From Hyphomicrobiaceae bacterium (GTDB lineage Bacteria; Pseudomonadota; Alphaproteobacteria; Rhizobiales; Hyphomicrobiaceae), in assembly GCA_008933705.1 (NCBI GenBank), contig WBUN01000040.1:1-43220 (forward strand): DNA of 43,220 nt. Reading direction: 5' to 3'. The position numbers and the translations under genes are program-made. Shown here piece after piece: positions 19,089 through 27,361 of the stretch. The notes under the pieces are model-generated. The model searched no databases, was not told the DNA's origin, and saw nothing but the letters and a program-made list of their open reading frames with translations. How positions within the stretch are numbered: the first letter of the stretch is position 1; each line of letters opens with the position of its first letter.

Positions 19089-20066
19089 ATGCCCACCTTC
19101 CCTCTGCGCTTATTCGCTCTGCTTGCGCTTGTCCTGGCGACGGCAGCGCAAGCGCAGGATGCCTATCCGACCCGGCCGATCACGCTCATCGTCCCCTATG
19201 CGGCGGGCGGACCTTCCGACTCGATCGCCCGCCTGCTCGGCGAATCCATGTCGGCGTCGCTCGGGCAGCAGGTCGTCATCGAGAATGTCGCCGGTGCCGG
19301 CGGCACGACAGGCGCGGCCCGTGCGGCGAAATCCGAGCCGAACGGCTACACGCTGCTGATCCACCACGTGGCGCTCGCGGCCGGGGCCACGCTCTATCCG
19401 AAGCTCACCTACGACACGCTCAATGCGTTCGAGGGCATCGGCCTCATCAACAACGGACCATTCGTGCTGACCGGCAAGAAAGGGCTGGCCGCCGGCAACA
19501 TCAAGGAAGCCCTCGAGTACATCCGCACCAACAAGGAAAAGGCGACGATGGGCAACGCAGGGGTCGGCTCCGGCTCGCACCTCTGCAACATGCTCATTCA
19601 ATCCACGCTCGGCGTCAAAGTCGCCGAGGTCGCCTACCGCGGCACGGGACCGGCCATGAACGATCTCGTGGGTGGCCAGATCGACATGCTGTGCGACCAG
19701 TCGACGAATGCGATGTCGCAGATTCTCGGCGGCACGATCAAGGCGTTTGCCGTGACCTCGACCACGCGCATGGATCAGCTCAAGGATCTGCCGACCATGC
19801 AGGAGGCCGGCCTAGCGGGCTTCGAGGTCACGCAGTGGCATGCGCTCTACGCGCCGAAAGGCACGCCGAAGCCCGTCATCGACAAGCTGAACGCCGCGCT
19901 GGAGAAGGCCTTCACGGACCAGAAGGTCCTGGCGCGCTTCGCCGACTTCGGTACGGTCTTGTTCCCTGCCAACGCTCGCGGGCCGGCCGCCACCAATGCC
20001 AAGCTCGCCGGCGAGCTGGAGAAGTGGAGGAAGACCATCAAGGCCGCAGGGTTCGAGCCGAAGTGA
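19089..20066 (+). CDS. Bug-family (TctC-like) periplasmic solute-binding protein
   Basis: The 325-residue precursor has a signal peptide ending at TAAQAQ (about 22) and the Bug fold: YPTRPITLIVPYAAGGPSDS, then VIENVAGAGGTTGA, then YTLLIHHVALAAG. Bug proteins bind carboxylates and deliver them to tripartite tricarboxylate transporters (TctA/TctB). No membrane components are encoded here, so this is an orphan receptor. In sulfolactate clusters the equivalent gene (slcH) serves sulfolactate uptake, which fits its place between suyB and the dehydrogenases. It begins 59 bases after suyB, beyond a hairpin. Confidence 0.9.
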   Translation: MPTFPLRLFALLALVLATAAQAQDAYPTRPITLIVPYAAGGPSDSIARLLGESMSASLGQQVVIENVAGAGGTTGAARAAKSEPNGYTLLIHHVALAAGATLYPKLTYDTLNAFEGIGLINNGPFVLTGKKGLAAGNIKEALEYIRTNKEKATMGNAGVGSGSHLCNMLIQSTLGVKVAEVAYRGTGPAMNDLVGGQIDMLCDQSTNAMSQILGGTIKAFAVTSTTRMDQLKDLPTMQEAGLAGFEVTQWHALYAPKGTPKPVIDKLNAALEKAFTDQKVLARFADFGTVLFPANARGPAATNAKLAGELEKWRKTIKAAGFEPK

Positions 20067-20103
20067 TCGGTCGCACCGGGGCACTCGTAACAGCGGGCAG
20101 CGT

Positions 20104-21276
20104 ATGAAGATCACGCGCATTCGCGAAGCCACCGCGCCGATCGCTTCCGAGATCCGCAACGCCTACATCTCGTTCTCGGCGATGACCATCAGCCTGGTCG
20201 CGGTCGAAACGGACGTCGTGCGCGACGGCAGGCCGGTCATCGGCTACGGCTTCACCTCGAACGGGCGCTATGCGCAGGGAGGCATCCTGCGCGAGCGTTT
20301 CATCCCGCGCATCCTGGCGGCCGACGCCAAGACGCTTGCCGACGAGGCCGATGGCAATCTCGACCCCTTCGCCATCTGGAAGACCTTCATGGCGAACGAA
20401 AAGCCGGGCGGACATGGCGACCGTGCGCATGCCGCGGGCGCGCTCGACATGGCGGTGTGGGATGCGGTGGCCAAGATTGCCGGCAAGCCGCTGTGGCGCC
20501 TCCTGTCCGAACGCTACAACCGCGGGCTCTTCGACGAGAAGGTGCTGGTCTATCCGGGCGGCGGCTACTACTACCCCGGCAAGGAGCTCGACGGCCTCAA
20601 GGCCGAGATGCAGGGTTATCGGTCACAAGGCTACAAGGTGGTGAAGATGAAGATCGGCGGCGCCGATCTCGCCACCGACTGCAGGCGCATCGAGGCGGTG
20701 CTGGAGATCGTCGGTCAGGGACAAAATGTCGCCGTCGACGCCAACGGGCGCTTCGATCTCGAGACCGCGCTCGCTTACGGCAAGGCCATGAGCGGCTATG
20801 ACCTGTTCTGGTACGAGGAGCCGGGCGATCCCCTTGACTACCAGCTCAACGCCGTGTTGGCCGAGCACTATGCGTCGGCGCTCGCTACCGGCGAGAACCT
20901 GTTCTCGGCCATCGACGGCAGGAACCTGCTGCGGTACGGCGGGTTGCGCCCCGATCGCGACTGGGTGCAGCTCGATCCCGCGCTGAGCTACGGCCTGACC
21001 GAGTATTTGCGCTTCCTCGATGCGGCCGCGCGGATGGGCTGGTCGCGGCGGCGTTTCATCCCGCATGGCGGCCACCAGCTCGCCCTCAACATCGCCGCCG
21101 GCCTGCAGACGGGCGGATCGGAGAGCTATCCGGGCGTATTCCAGCCATACGGCGGATTTGCCGACACCATTCCAATCATCGACGGCTACGTGCGCCTGCC
21201 CGAGGAGCCCGGCATCGGCATGGAGCTGCGGCCTGTGATGATGGACGAGATGCGCAAGCGATTGGAGCTGGAGTAG
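20104..21276 (+). CDS. tarD: Enolase-superfamily dehydratase, D-tartrate dehydratase (TarD)-like
   Basis: The 390-residue protein aligns end to end, from memory, with Bradyrhizobium japonicum TarD, which dehydrates D-tartrate to oxaloacetate. Every active-site residue is found one position earlier: K181 and K183 (KMKIGG), metal ligands D212 (VAVDANGRF), E238 (WYEEPGD) and E264 (ATGENLF), and H321 (PHGGHQ). Other shared stretches are RNAYISFSAMTISLVAV and NEKPGGHGDRA. D-tartrate is therefore the best-supported substrate, but its place inside a SuyAB/SlcC/ComC-like operon is unexpected and a related 2,3-dihydroxy or 2-hydroxy acid is possible. It lies 37 bases after the binding-protein gene. 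Confidence 0.82.
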   Translation: MKITRIREATAPIASEIRNAYISFSAMTISLVAVETDVVRDGRPVIGYGFTSNGRYAQGGILRERFIPRILAADAKTLADEADGNLDPFAIWKTFMANEKPGGHGDRAHAAGALDMAVWDAVAKIAGKPLWRLLSERYNRGLFDEKVLVYPGGGYYYPGKELDGLKAEMQGYRSQGYKVVKMKIGGADLATDCRRIEAVLEIVGQGQNVAVDANGRFDLETALAYGKAMSGYDLFWYEEPGDPLDYQLNAVLAEHYASALATGENLFSAIDGRNLLRYGGLRPDRDWVQLDPALSYGLTEYLRFLDAAARMGWSRRRFIPHGGHQLALNIAAGLQTGGSESYPGVFQPYGGFADTIPIIDGYVRLPEEPGIGMELRPVMMDEMRKRLELE

Positions 21277-21357
21277 CGAATAGGGTGGGGTGCCGTTGCG
21301 ACGGCCTCAGTCGCTGCCCCGCCCCAACCCCCATCCGCAAGGATGAAGGGAATCCGG

Positions 21358-22314
21358 ATGCAACTGGGATTGAGCATGACCGACATTGTTATCACCGAGT
21401 TTCTCGAGCCCGGCGCCGTCAAGGTGCTGGAGCGGGACTACAGGGTGCTGTGGGATCGGGACCTGTGGAACAAGCGCAAGGAGCTGGAAACGCTGGTGCG
21501 CGACATCCCGGCCCTCATCGTTCGCAACCGAACGCGCGTCGACAAGGCGCTGCTCGACCTTGCGCCCAATCTCAAGGTGGTGGGCCGGCTGGGTGTCGGG
21601 CTCGACAACATCGATGTGGCCGAATGCAAGGCGCGCGGCATCGAGATCTGCGCAGCGCGCGGTGCCAATGCCAACTCGGTCTCCGAGTATGTGATCGCCA
21701 TGGCGATGACGTTGCTGCGCGGCGCGGCCTACACCAGCAGCGCGCGCCTGGTCACGGGCCAATGGCCGCGCGAGGAGCTGGGCAAGGGAGCCGAGCTGGC
21801 CGGCAAGGTGCTCGGCATCATCGGCCTGGGCTCGATCGGCGCAACGTCGGCGCGCAAGGCATCCGCCCTCGACATGCGGGTCATCGCCTTCGATCCGAAC
21901 CTTCCCGAGGCCCATGAGAACTGGAAGCTCGCCCGGAAGGTTGCGCTGAACGAGCTCATCGGGACTGCGGACGTCATCACCCTGCACTGCGAGCTGTCCA
22001 AGGAGACGCGCGGCCTGATGGGCAAAGAAGCGCTCGCGCGCATGAAGAAGGGGGCGATCCTCATCAATTCGGCGCGCGGCGGCATCGTCGACGAGGCGGC
22101 CTGCGCGGCAGGGCTGAAGAGCGGACACCTCGGCGGCGCGGCGCTCGACGTCTTCGATGACGAGCCGATCAAGGCCGATGTGGGCAAGCTGTTCGCAGGC
22201 ATCCCCAACGTCATCCTGACGCCGCATATCTCGGGCGTGACGCTCGAAGCCAACAGCCGCGTGAGCTTCATGACTGTCGAAAGCGTTGTCCAAGTCCTGA
22301 AGAGGACCCGATGA
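21358..22314 (+). CDS. slcC: D-2-hydroxyacid dehydrogenase, (S)-sulfolactate dehydrogenase (SlcC)-like
   Basis: This NAD-dependent dehydrogenase has the D-2-hydroxyacid fold: PNLKVVGRLGVGLDNID, the dinucleotide loop GIIGLGSIG, catalytic arginine in LINSARGGIVDE, glutamate in DVFDDEP and histidine in LTPHISGV. The aspartate in IAFDPNLP favours NAD over NADP. It resembles SlcC, which oxidises (S)-3-sulfolactate to sulfopyruvate. The ATG at 21358 has AAGGGA six bases upstream; ATG 21376 (MTDIVITEF) also fits the family start. It overlaps the next gene by four bases (ATGA). A general D-lactate, glycerate or phosphoglycerate-like dehydrogenase is the alternative. Confidence 0.8.
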   Translation: MQLGLSMTDIVITEFLEPGAVKVLERDYRVLWDRDLWNKRKELETLVRDIPALIVRNRTRVDKALLDLAPNLKVVGRLGVGLDNIDVAECKARGIEICAARGANANSVSEYVIAMAMTLLRGAAYTSSARLVTGQWPREELGKGAELAGKVLGIIGLGSIGATSARKASALDMRVIAFDPNLPEAHENWKLARKVALNELIGTADVITLHCELSKETRGLMGKEALARMKKGAILINSARGGIVDEAACAAGLKSGHLGGAALDVFDDEPIKADVGKLFAGIPNVILTPHISGVTLEANSRVSFMTVESVVQVLKRTR

Positions 22315-23333
22315 GCACCACCACCGTCATCATCGCCCCGACGGATCTCGAGGACATCATTGCCGCCGCCCTGGCGGCCTCGAAGACGGCCGAAGCGAAT
22401 GCAAGATCGGTCGCCCGCGCGCTGGCACAGGCCGAGATCGACGGCCAGAAGGGCCACGGCCTCAGCCGTGTGCCGAGCTACGCTGCCCAGGCGCGCGCCG
22501 GCAAGGTCGACGGACACGCCGTGCCGGAGGTGCGCCAGTCGCGGGCTGCGACCCTGATGATCGACGTCAGGAACGGTTTCGCCTATCCGGCCTTCGATGC
22601 CGCCATCGCGCGTCTGCCGCAAATCGCCCGCGACGCGGGAATAGCCGCCGCGGGCTTCGTGCGCTCGCACCACTTCGGCGTCGTCGGCCGGCATGTCGAG
22701 CGGCTGGCGGAAACGGGCCTTGTGGCACTGGCATTCGGTAATACGCCCAAGGCCATGGCGTCGTGGGGCGGCAAGCAGCCGCTGTTCGGCACCAACCCGA
22801 TCGCCTTTGCTGCGCCGCAGGCCGGCGCGCCGCCCATCGTCATCGACCTGGCGTTGAGCCTCGTTGCGCGCGGAAAAATCCTCACGGCCGCGCAGAGAGG
22901 CGAGGCAATCCCCCCCGATTGGGCGGTCGACGCACAAGGGACGCCGACGACGGATGCTGCGGCGGCGCTGAAGGGCGCGCTGCTGCCGATCGGCGGCGCC
23001 AAGGGCTCGGCGCTGGCCCTGATGGTGGAAATCCTCGCAGCCGCCATGATCGGAGCGAGCCTCTCCTCGGAGGCCAGCTCATTCTTCGACGCGGAGGGGC
23101 CCCCGCCCGGCGTCGGGCAGCTTCTCATCGCCATCGATCCCGGCGCGTTCGCCGGCCAGGATCGGTTCGCGGAGCGCATGGCGACGCTCGCCGGCATGGT
23201 CGCCGCCGATGCCGGCGCGCGCCTGCCGGGAACACGGCGGCTCGCCTTGCGCGACAAGGCAAGGCGGGAAGGCGTGAGCGTGGATGCCAAGCTGCTCGCC
23301 GAGGTGCGTGCACTCGGCAGCCCCCGCACATAA
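22311..23333 (+). CDS. comC: Ldh2-family dehydrogenase, (R)-sulfolactate dehydrogenase (ComC)-like
   Basis: The 340-residue protein belongs to the malate/L-lactate dehydrogenase family with the unusual NAD(P) fold. It shows AEIDGQKGHGLSRVPSYA with the catalytic histidine, RSHHFGVVGRHVERLAE, LFGTNPIAFAAP and IGGAKGSALALMVEIL. Members reduce 2-oxoacids such as malate, ureidoglycolate or sulfolactate precursors. Coupled by ATGA overlap to the SlcC-like gene, it would reduce sulfopyruvate to (R)-sulfolactate, so that the pair acts as a racemase feeding SuyAB. It ends four bases from the convergent gene at 23338. Confidence 0.82.
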   Translation: MSTTTVIIAPTDLEDIIAAALAASKTAEANARSVARALAQAEIDGQKGHGLSRVPSYAAQARAGKVDGHAVPEVRQSRAATLMIDVRNGFAYPAFDAAIARLPQIARDAGIAAAGFVRSHHFGVVGRHVERLAETGLVALAFGNTPKAMASWGGKQPLFGTNPIAFAAPQAGAPPIVIDLALSLVARGKILTAAQRGEAIPPDWAVDAQGTPTTDAAAALKGALLPIGGAKGSALALMVEILAAAMIGASLSSEASSFFDAEGPPPGVGQLLIAIDPGAFAGQDRFAERMATLAGMVAADAGARLPGTRRLALRDKARREGVSVDAKLLAEVRALGSPRT

Positions 23334-23337
23334 GCGC

Positions 23338-24189
23338 CTATTGCCAGCGGATCTCGAGAGGAGAAAGCGAAAGCCTGGTGTCTGCCGGCGCACCGCCGCT
23401 TGCGTCGTCCCCGCTATAGAACGCATCGACCGCAACCCCGGAGATGGCGACATCCGGCTTGCCACGGAGGACCGGCGCATTCACATCAAGAACAAGCCGG
23501 CCGTCGATCCACACGCGCACGACACCCTTGGTCTCCTTGGGCGCACCGAGCACGACTTCCTGCTCGACCTTGGTCCAGCGCCCGCGCGGGAACACGGCGT
23601 TCTCTTGTGCGTAGGGAAAGACGCGCAACTGACTGTTGCTCGTCACGCGATTGGTGACGCCGACCCGGCCGCCGGCGCGCCAGACGAGCTGCGAGATGAA
23701 GCCATCCTGGCCCTGCCTGTCGGCATCGGCGCCGCGAATGCCCGGGAGGACGCCGCCGCGGCCGAATTCGAAGCCCTCCGGCAGCAGCACCGAATAGGCG
23801 AGGCACGCAGAGGTCTTCGCCTGGATCGATTTGGGTTCCCACGAGAAGCTTACCCCACCCGTCGGCGTCGCCGACGAATGGGGCGAAGCCGAGCCTTTGG
23901 GCAGGTTCACGCTGAGGGCGACCGGCACCGGGCCGATTTTCGCCTTGGAGACGACCGCGTTCTCGACGAGACCGACATCCCTGCCGCCGAGTCGCGCCTG
24001 CAGATCCACCGGCGTCTGAATGACGCCTTCGCGCTCGAGCGCGAATACGGTGCCCGACGCGTAACGCTCGCTGCACGGCGCTACTCCCGGCGTGATGAGG
24101 AACGAGCGGACGGCGGCGACGATGGCCGCAACGCTCACCAGTCCGGCGGCGATATTGAACAGAATGATCTTTGTGTCGGGAAGCTTCAT
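23338..24189 (-). CDS. Membrane-anchored protein with polysaccharide lyase 14-like domain
   Basis: The 283-residue protein has an N-terminal membrane segment (IILFNIAAGLVSVAAIVAAV, about 8-28) and then a domain resembling the beta-jelly-roll of PL14 alginate/glucuronan lyases and relatives: CLAYSVLLPEGFEFGRGGVL, GFISQLVWRAGGRVGV, GRWTKVEQEVVLGAP, VVRVWIDGRLVLDV and AFYSGDD. It is expected outside the cytoplasmic membrane. Whether it cuts, or only binds, a polysaccharide cannot be told; no catalytic set was confirmed. It starts 19 bases after the ABC-membrane/HlyD fusion gene and is co-transcribed with it, which suggests a link to export of a surface polymer. Confidence 0.7.
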   Translation of the reverse strand: MKLPDTKIILFNIAAGLVSVAAIVAAVRSFLITPGVAPCSERYASGTVFALEREGVIQTPVDLQARLGGRDVGLVENAVVSKAKIGPVPVALSVNLPKGSASPHSSATPTGGVSFSWEPKSIQAKTSACLAYSVLLPEGFEFGRGGVLPGIRGADADRQGQDGFISQLVWRAGGRVGVTNRVTSNSQLRVFPYAQENAVFPRGRWTKVEQEVVLGAPKETKGVVRVWIDGRLVLDVNAPVLRGKPDVAISGVAVDAFYSGDDASGGAPADTRLSLSPLEIRWQ

Positions 24190-24208
24190 GTTGACTCGTC
24201 TGGTGGTG

Positions 24209-25837
24209 TCAGATGCGGAAAGCGCGGTGGACGTGGCGGAAGATCGGCTCGGCGAGGCGGTCCAGCAGGTTGCGCTCGGACGAGGCGATCTCCGCGACGG
24301 TGGCACCCGGTGCAATCACGGTGCCGGGCCGGCGCACTGCCAGCGACACGACGCGGCCGGAGACCGGGGCACGGATCTCGCTTCGAGCCAGATCCAGCTC
24401 GGCTGCGGCAATGCGCGTCAGCAGGTCCTGCGACTCCTTCTCCAGCGCGGCTATGCGCTGCTCGAGACTCTGGACCTGATCTCGATCCGCCTGCGTGGGC
24501 TCCGGACGTGCGGAGATCATTGCCGCCTCCTTGGCTAGGGATTCCAGTTGTGTCTTGACCGAGGCTGCCTGGGCCTGCAGCGCAACGATCTGGCGATCGA
24601 GAACGGCCGTATCCAGTGTGACGAGAAGATCGCCGGCCTTGACTTGCGCGCCTTCGGTAACGTGCACGCTTGCGCCGATGCCGCCCTTGGCGTGCTGCAC
24701 GAGCATGACCTTGACCTCGGGAGCGATGCTGCGCCACAGGCCGGCTGACTGCGCCAAGTGCTCCGCGGGCACGAGGATTGCCGCGCTCACGCTTGCGGCG
24801 AGGAAAATCAGGACCGCAGCATAGCCGATCGCCAGCGGCCCTCTGATGTCGAGCCGCGGAATCTGGCCGTCGGCCGAAGTGCGCGATCTGGCCGGCCGGG
24901 CGAGAGCCGGCGAGCGGTGCGGCTCCTCCCAGTCCGCAGGCAAGGACGCAAGGTGGCGCGAGGCGGATGCCGCTCCGCGCAGCACACCGAGCGAGGCGAC
25001 AATGCGATGCAGCGGCGCCAGCACACGGGCCTGGATCAACAGGCAGGCCAGCAGCGCGGCGACCGTCAGCTCCTGGTGCATCACAAGCCAGCCGCCGAGC
25101 GCGATCATGCCGATCTGGGCGAGCCAACGAATGCTGCGTGCGATTCCCTGCAGGATGCCCATTCGCCTCCCCAGTGCGTACGCGCTCGCCACATGGGCGC
25201 GGTTGAGCCGTTCCCATTGTGCAGCCATCTCGGCCGCTGGTCCCATGGCAACCGAGACGGCAGTGACGGAGGGCCACCATTCCTGCACCCGCGCGATGGC
25301 ACGCCTGCAGCTCCGCTCCAGGCGCGAGACCGGCCGCGCCTGCCCGAGCGCAACGAGCACAAGGACAAGCGCGCAAAGTGCGGCGATGCCGCCCATCAGG
25401 GGATGGAGCAGCGTGAGAGCGATGAGAAAAACCGGCGTCCAGGGCGCATCGAGCACCGGGAGAACGACGCGCTCCTTGAGCGCCTGGCACACGCACGCGA
25501 GGGCGTCAGCGTCCTGCTTCAAGGTGGAGGGCGGCAGCCCGAGCCTGAGGCCGTTCTCCAGCATCTGCTGGCCGAGGGTATGATCGAGCCACAGGCCCGC
25601 GCGCAGAAGAATGCGGCCGCGCATAGCCTCCACGCACAGCAGGGTGAGAGCGGCGCCGCCAACGGCCACCGTCAAAAGGCCGAGCGTCTCCGCGTTCCCG
25701 GCCGAGGCAGCAATCGCAAGGATTCCCAGGACATACAGGGGGAGCGCAAGAGACAACAGGCTGGTGAAGCCGCCGAGGACGAGCACGGCAGCCAACGCGC
25801 GACGCACCTGCTTCAAGAGTCTGTCGGATGTCCGCAT
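24209..25837 (-). CDS. Fusion of a PrtD-type ABC membrane domain with a shortened HlyD-type adaptor; no ATPase domain
   Basis: The 542-residue protein joins two type I secretion parts. Residues 1-300 match the membrane half of PrtD-like transporters: LLSLALPLYVLGILAIAAS, AMRGRILLRAGLWLDHTLGQ, VLDAPWTPVFLIALTLLHPL. The usual nucleotide-binding domain is absent: no Walker A, signature or Walker B motif is seen. After a short linker (300-330), a membrane segment (335-355) begins an HlyD-like part: lipoyl half-motif VTEGAQVKAGDLLVTLD (393-409), a helical hairpin (413-485), and the second half IRAPVSGRVVSLAVRRPG (488-505). The adaptor's beta-barrel is missing, yet a typical C-terminal tail (LLDRLAEPIFRHVHRAFRI) remains. 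It may be an ATPase-independent channel/adaptor or a decaying in-frame deletion. Confidence 0.8.
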   Translation of the reverse strand: MRTSDRLLKQVRRALAAVLVLGGFTSLLSLALPLYVLGILAIAASAGNAETLGLLTVAVGGAALTLLCVEAMRGRILLRAGLWLDHTLGQQMLENGLRLGLPPSTLKQDADALACVCQALKERVVLPVLDAPWTPVFLIALTLLHPLMGGIAALCALVLVLVALGQARPVSRLERSCRRAIARVQEWWPSVTAVSVAMGPAAEMAAQWERLNRAHVASAYALGRRMGILQGIARSIRWLAQIGMIALGGWLVMHQELTVAALLACLLIQARVLAPLHRIVASLGVLRGAASASRHLASLPADWEEPHRSPALARPARSRTSADGQIPRLDIRGPLAIGYAAVLIFLAASVSAAILVPAEHLAQSAGLWRSIAPEVKVMLVQHAKGGIGASVHVTEGAQVKAGDLLVTLDTAVLDRQIVALQAQAASVKTQLESLAKEAAMISARPEPTQADRDQVQSLEQRIAALEKESQDLLTRIAAAELDLARSEIRAPVSGRVVSLAVRRPGTVIAPGATVAEIASSERNLLDRLAEPIFRHVHRAFRI

Positions 25838-25915
25838 GGCACTGCAACCGATCGGGCCCACCCATCGGGTGCGCCTTCCGGCTGCAAGACTGTCATGCGC
25901 GCCTAAAGGAAGTGC

Positions 25916-25931
25916 TAAATGCCCGGTTAAC
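25916..25931. promoter_or_regulatory. Imperfect CtrA-like site upstream of the fusion gene
   Basis: TAAA-N7-TTAAC (TAAA at 25916-25919, TTAA at 25927-25930) lies about 80 bases upstream of the fusion gene, in the 123-base gap after the FAD oxidase stop. One half departs from the TTAA-N7-TTAA consensus by one base. Confidence 0.3.
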
Positions 25932-25960
25932 CCATCGCCGATGCCGCGACCCGACCCGGA

Positions 25961-27361
25961 TCACGCGGACAGGATCTTGCCCGGATTGAGGATGTCGAGA
26001 GGATCGAGCGCAGCCTTGATCGCCCGCATGACGGCAAGTCCGTCGCCGAGCTCCGCCTTCAGATACTTGACTTTGCCCTGGCCGACGCCGTGCTCGCCCG
26101 TGCAGGTGCCCTCCATGGCAATGGCGCGCCGGGCGAGGCGCTCCAGGTAGCCCTCGACCGCCGCCACCTCCTTGGCGTTGCTGCGGTCGAATACCGGCGT
26201 GGTGTGGAAGTTGCCGTCTCCGACATGACCAACGATCGGAGCGATGAGGCCGGACGCCTCGATGTCCTTCTGCGTTTCGACCACGCATTCCGCCAGCCGC
26301 GAGATCGGCACGCACACATCCGTCGCCAGCGCATCCTTGCCCGGCCACACGGTCTTGATGGCCCAATAGGCGTCGTGGCGCGCCTTCCACAGCCGGCGGC
26401 GCTCGTCCTCGCTCTCGGCCCAATCGAAGCGCAGCGCACCTTCGCCCTCCGCAATGGCCTTGAAATTCTCGACCTGGTCGCGCGCACCTGCTTCGGTGCC
26501 GTGGAACTCGAGGAAGAGCGTCGGTTTCTCATCGAGGTTCAGCTTGGCGTAGCTGTTGACCGCCCGGATCTGCATGATGTCGAGCAGCTCCATGCGCGCG
26601 ACGCCGAGACCGAGCTGGATCGACTGGATCACGGCATTGCAGGCACCCTCGAGCGTGGCAAACGGGCAAACGGCAGAAAGTATCTTTTCCGGGATGCCGT
26701 AGAGACGAACGGTAAGCTCGGTGAAGATGCCGAGCGTCCCCTCCGACCCGACCAGCAGCCGGGTCAGGTCATAGCCCGCCGCCGACTTGCGCGCCCGCTG
26801 GGCCGTCTTCACCACCGACCCGTCGGCCATCACCGCCGTAACATTCAGCACGTTCTCGCGCATCGTGCCGTAGCGTACGGCGTTCGTGCCCGATGCACGC
26901 GTCGAGGCCATGCCGCCGATGGTCGCCTCCTCTGCCCCTGGATCGACCGGGAAGAACAGCCCGAGATCGCGCAGATAGTCGTTCAACTGCTTGCGCGACA
27001 CGCCGGGCTCGACGACGCAATCGAGATCGCGCTCGTTGACCGACAGCACGCGGTTCATGCGCGAGAAGTCGAGCGACAGGCCGCCGCGCGGGGCATTGAT
27101 GTGGCCCTCCAGGGAGGTGCCGGCCCCGAAGGGAATGATGGGCACGCGGTGCGTCGCCGCCACGCGGACGACCTCGCGCACCTCCTCTGTGTTCTCGACC
27201 CAGATCACGGCATCGGGCGGCTCGTTCGCGATCCACGTGATGGTATTGGCGTGCTGGCGACGATGCGCCTCGCCCGTCTGCAGCCTGTCGCCGAAGCGCT
27301 GCCGCAGCACGGCAATCGCCGTGGCAACGCCGCTCGTTTCCCGTTCACCCAATACCTGCAT
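25961..27361 (-). CDS. FAD-linked oxidase, D-lactate dehydrogenase (DLD) type
   Basis: This enzyme of about 466 residues has the PCMH FAD-binding fold (VPIIPFGAGTSLEGHINAP, ATIGGMASTRASGTNAVRYG, LLVGSEGTLGIFTELTVRLY) and the FAD-oxidase C-terminal domain (PIVGHVGDGNFHTTPVFD, GTCTGEHGVGQGKVKYL, LDPLDILNPGKIL). It resembles mitochondrial-type D-lactate dehydrogenase and D-2-hydroxyglutarate/glycolate oxidases, which pass electrons to cytochrome c or a quinone. The ATG at 27361 is preferred: for the ATG at 27373 the AAAGGG site touches the start codon. It stands alone on its strand. Substrate is likely D-lactate or another D-2-hydroxyacid. Confidence 0.9.
   Translation of the reverse strand: MQVLGERETSGVATAIAVLRQRFGDRLQTGEAHRRQHANTITWIANEPPDAVIWVENTEEVREVVRVAATHRVPIIPFGAGTSLEGHINAPRGGLSLDFSRMNRVLSVNERDLDCVVEPGVSRKQLNDYLRDLGLFFPVDPGAEEATIGGMASTRASGTNAVRYGTMRENVLNVTAVMADGSVVKTAQRARKSAAGYDLTRLLVGSEGTLGIFTELTVRLYGIPEKILSAVCPFATLEGACNAVIQSIQLGLGVARMELLDIMQIRAVNSYAKLNLDEKPTLFLEFHGTEAGARDQVENFKAIAEGEGALRFDWAESEDERRRLWKARHDAYWAIKTVWPGKDALATDVCVPISRLAECVVETQKDIEASGLIAPIVGHVGDGNFHTTPVFDRSNAKEVAAVEGYLERLARRAIAMEGTCTGEHGVGQGKVKYLKAELGDGLAVMRAIKAALDPLDILNPGKILSA

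Noticed and set aside
21277-21357. G-run/C-run pairing between the TarD-like and SlcC-like genes as a terminator
   Set aside because: The arms pair only with several mismatches and no T-run follows, so the genes were kept in one operon.
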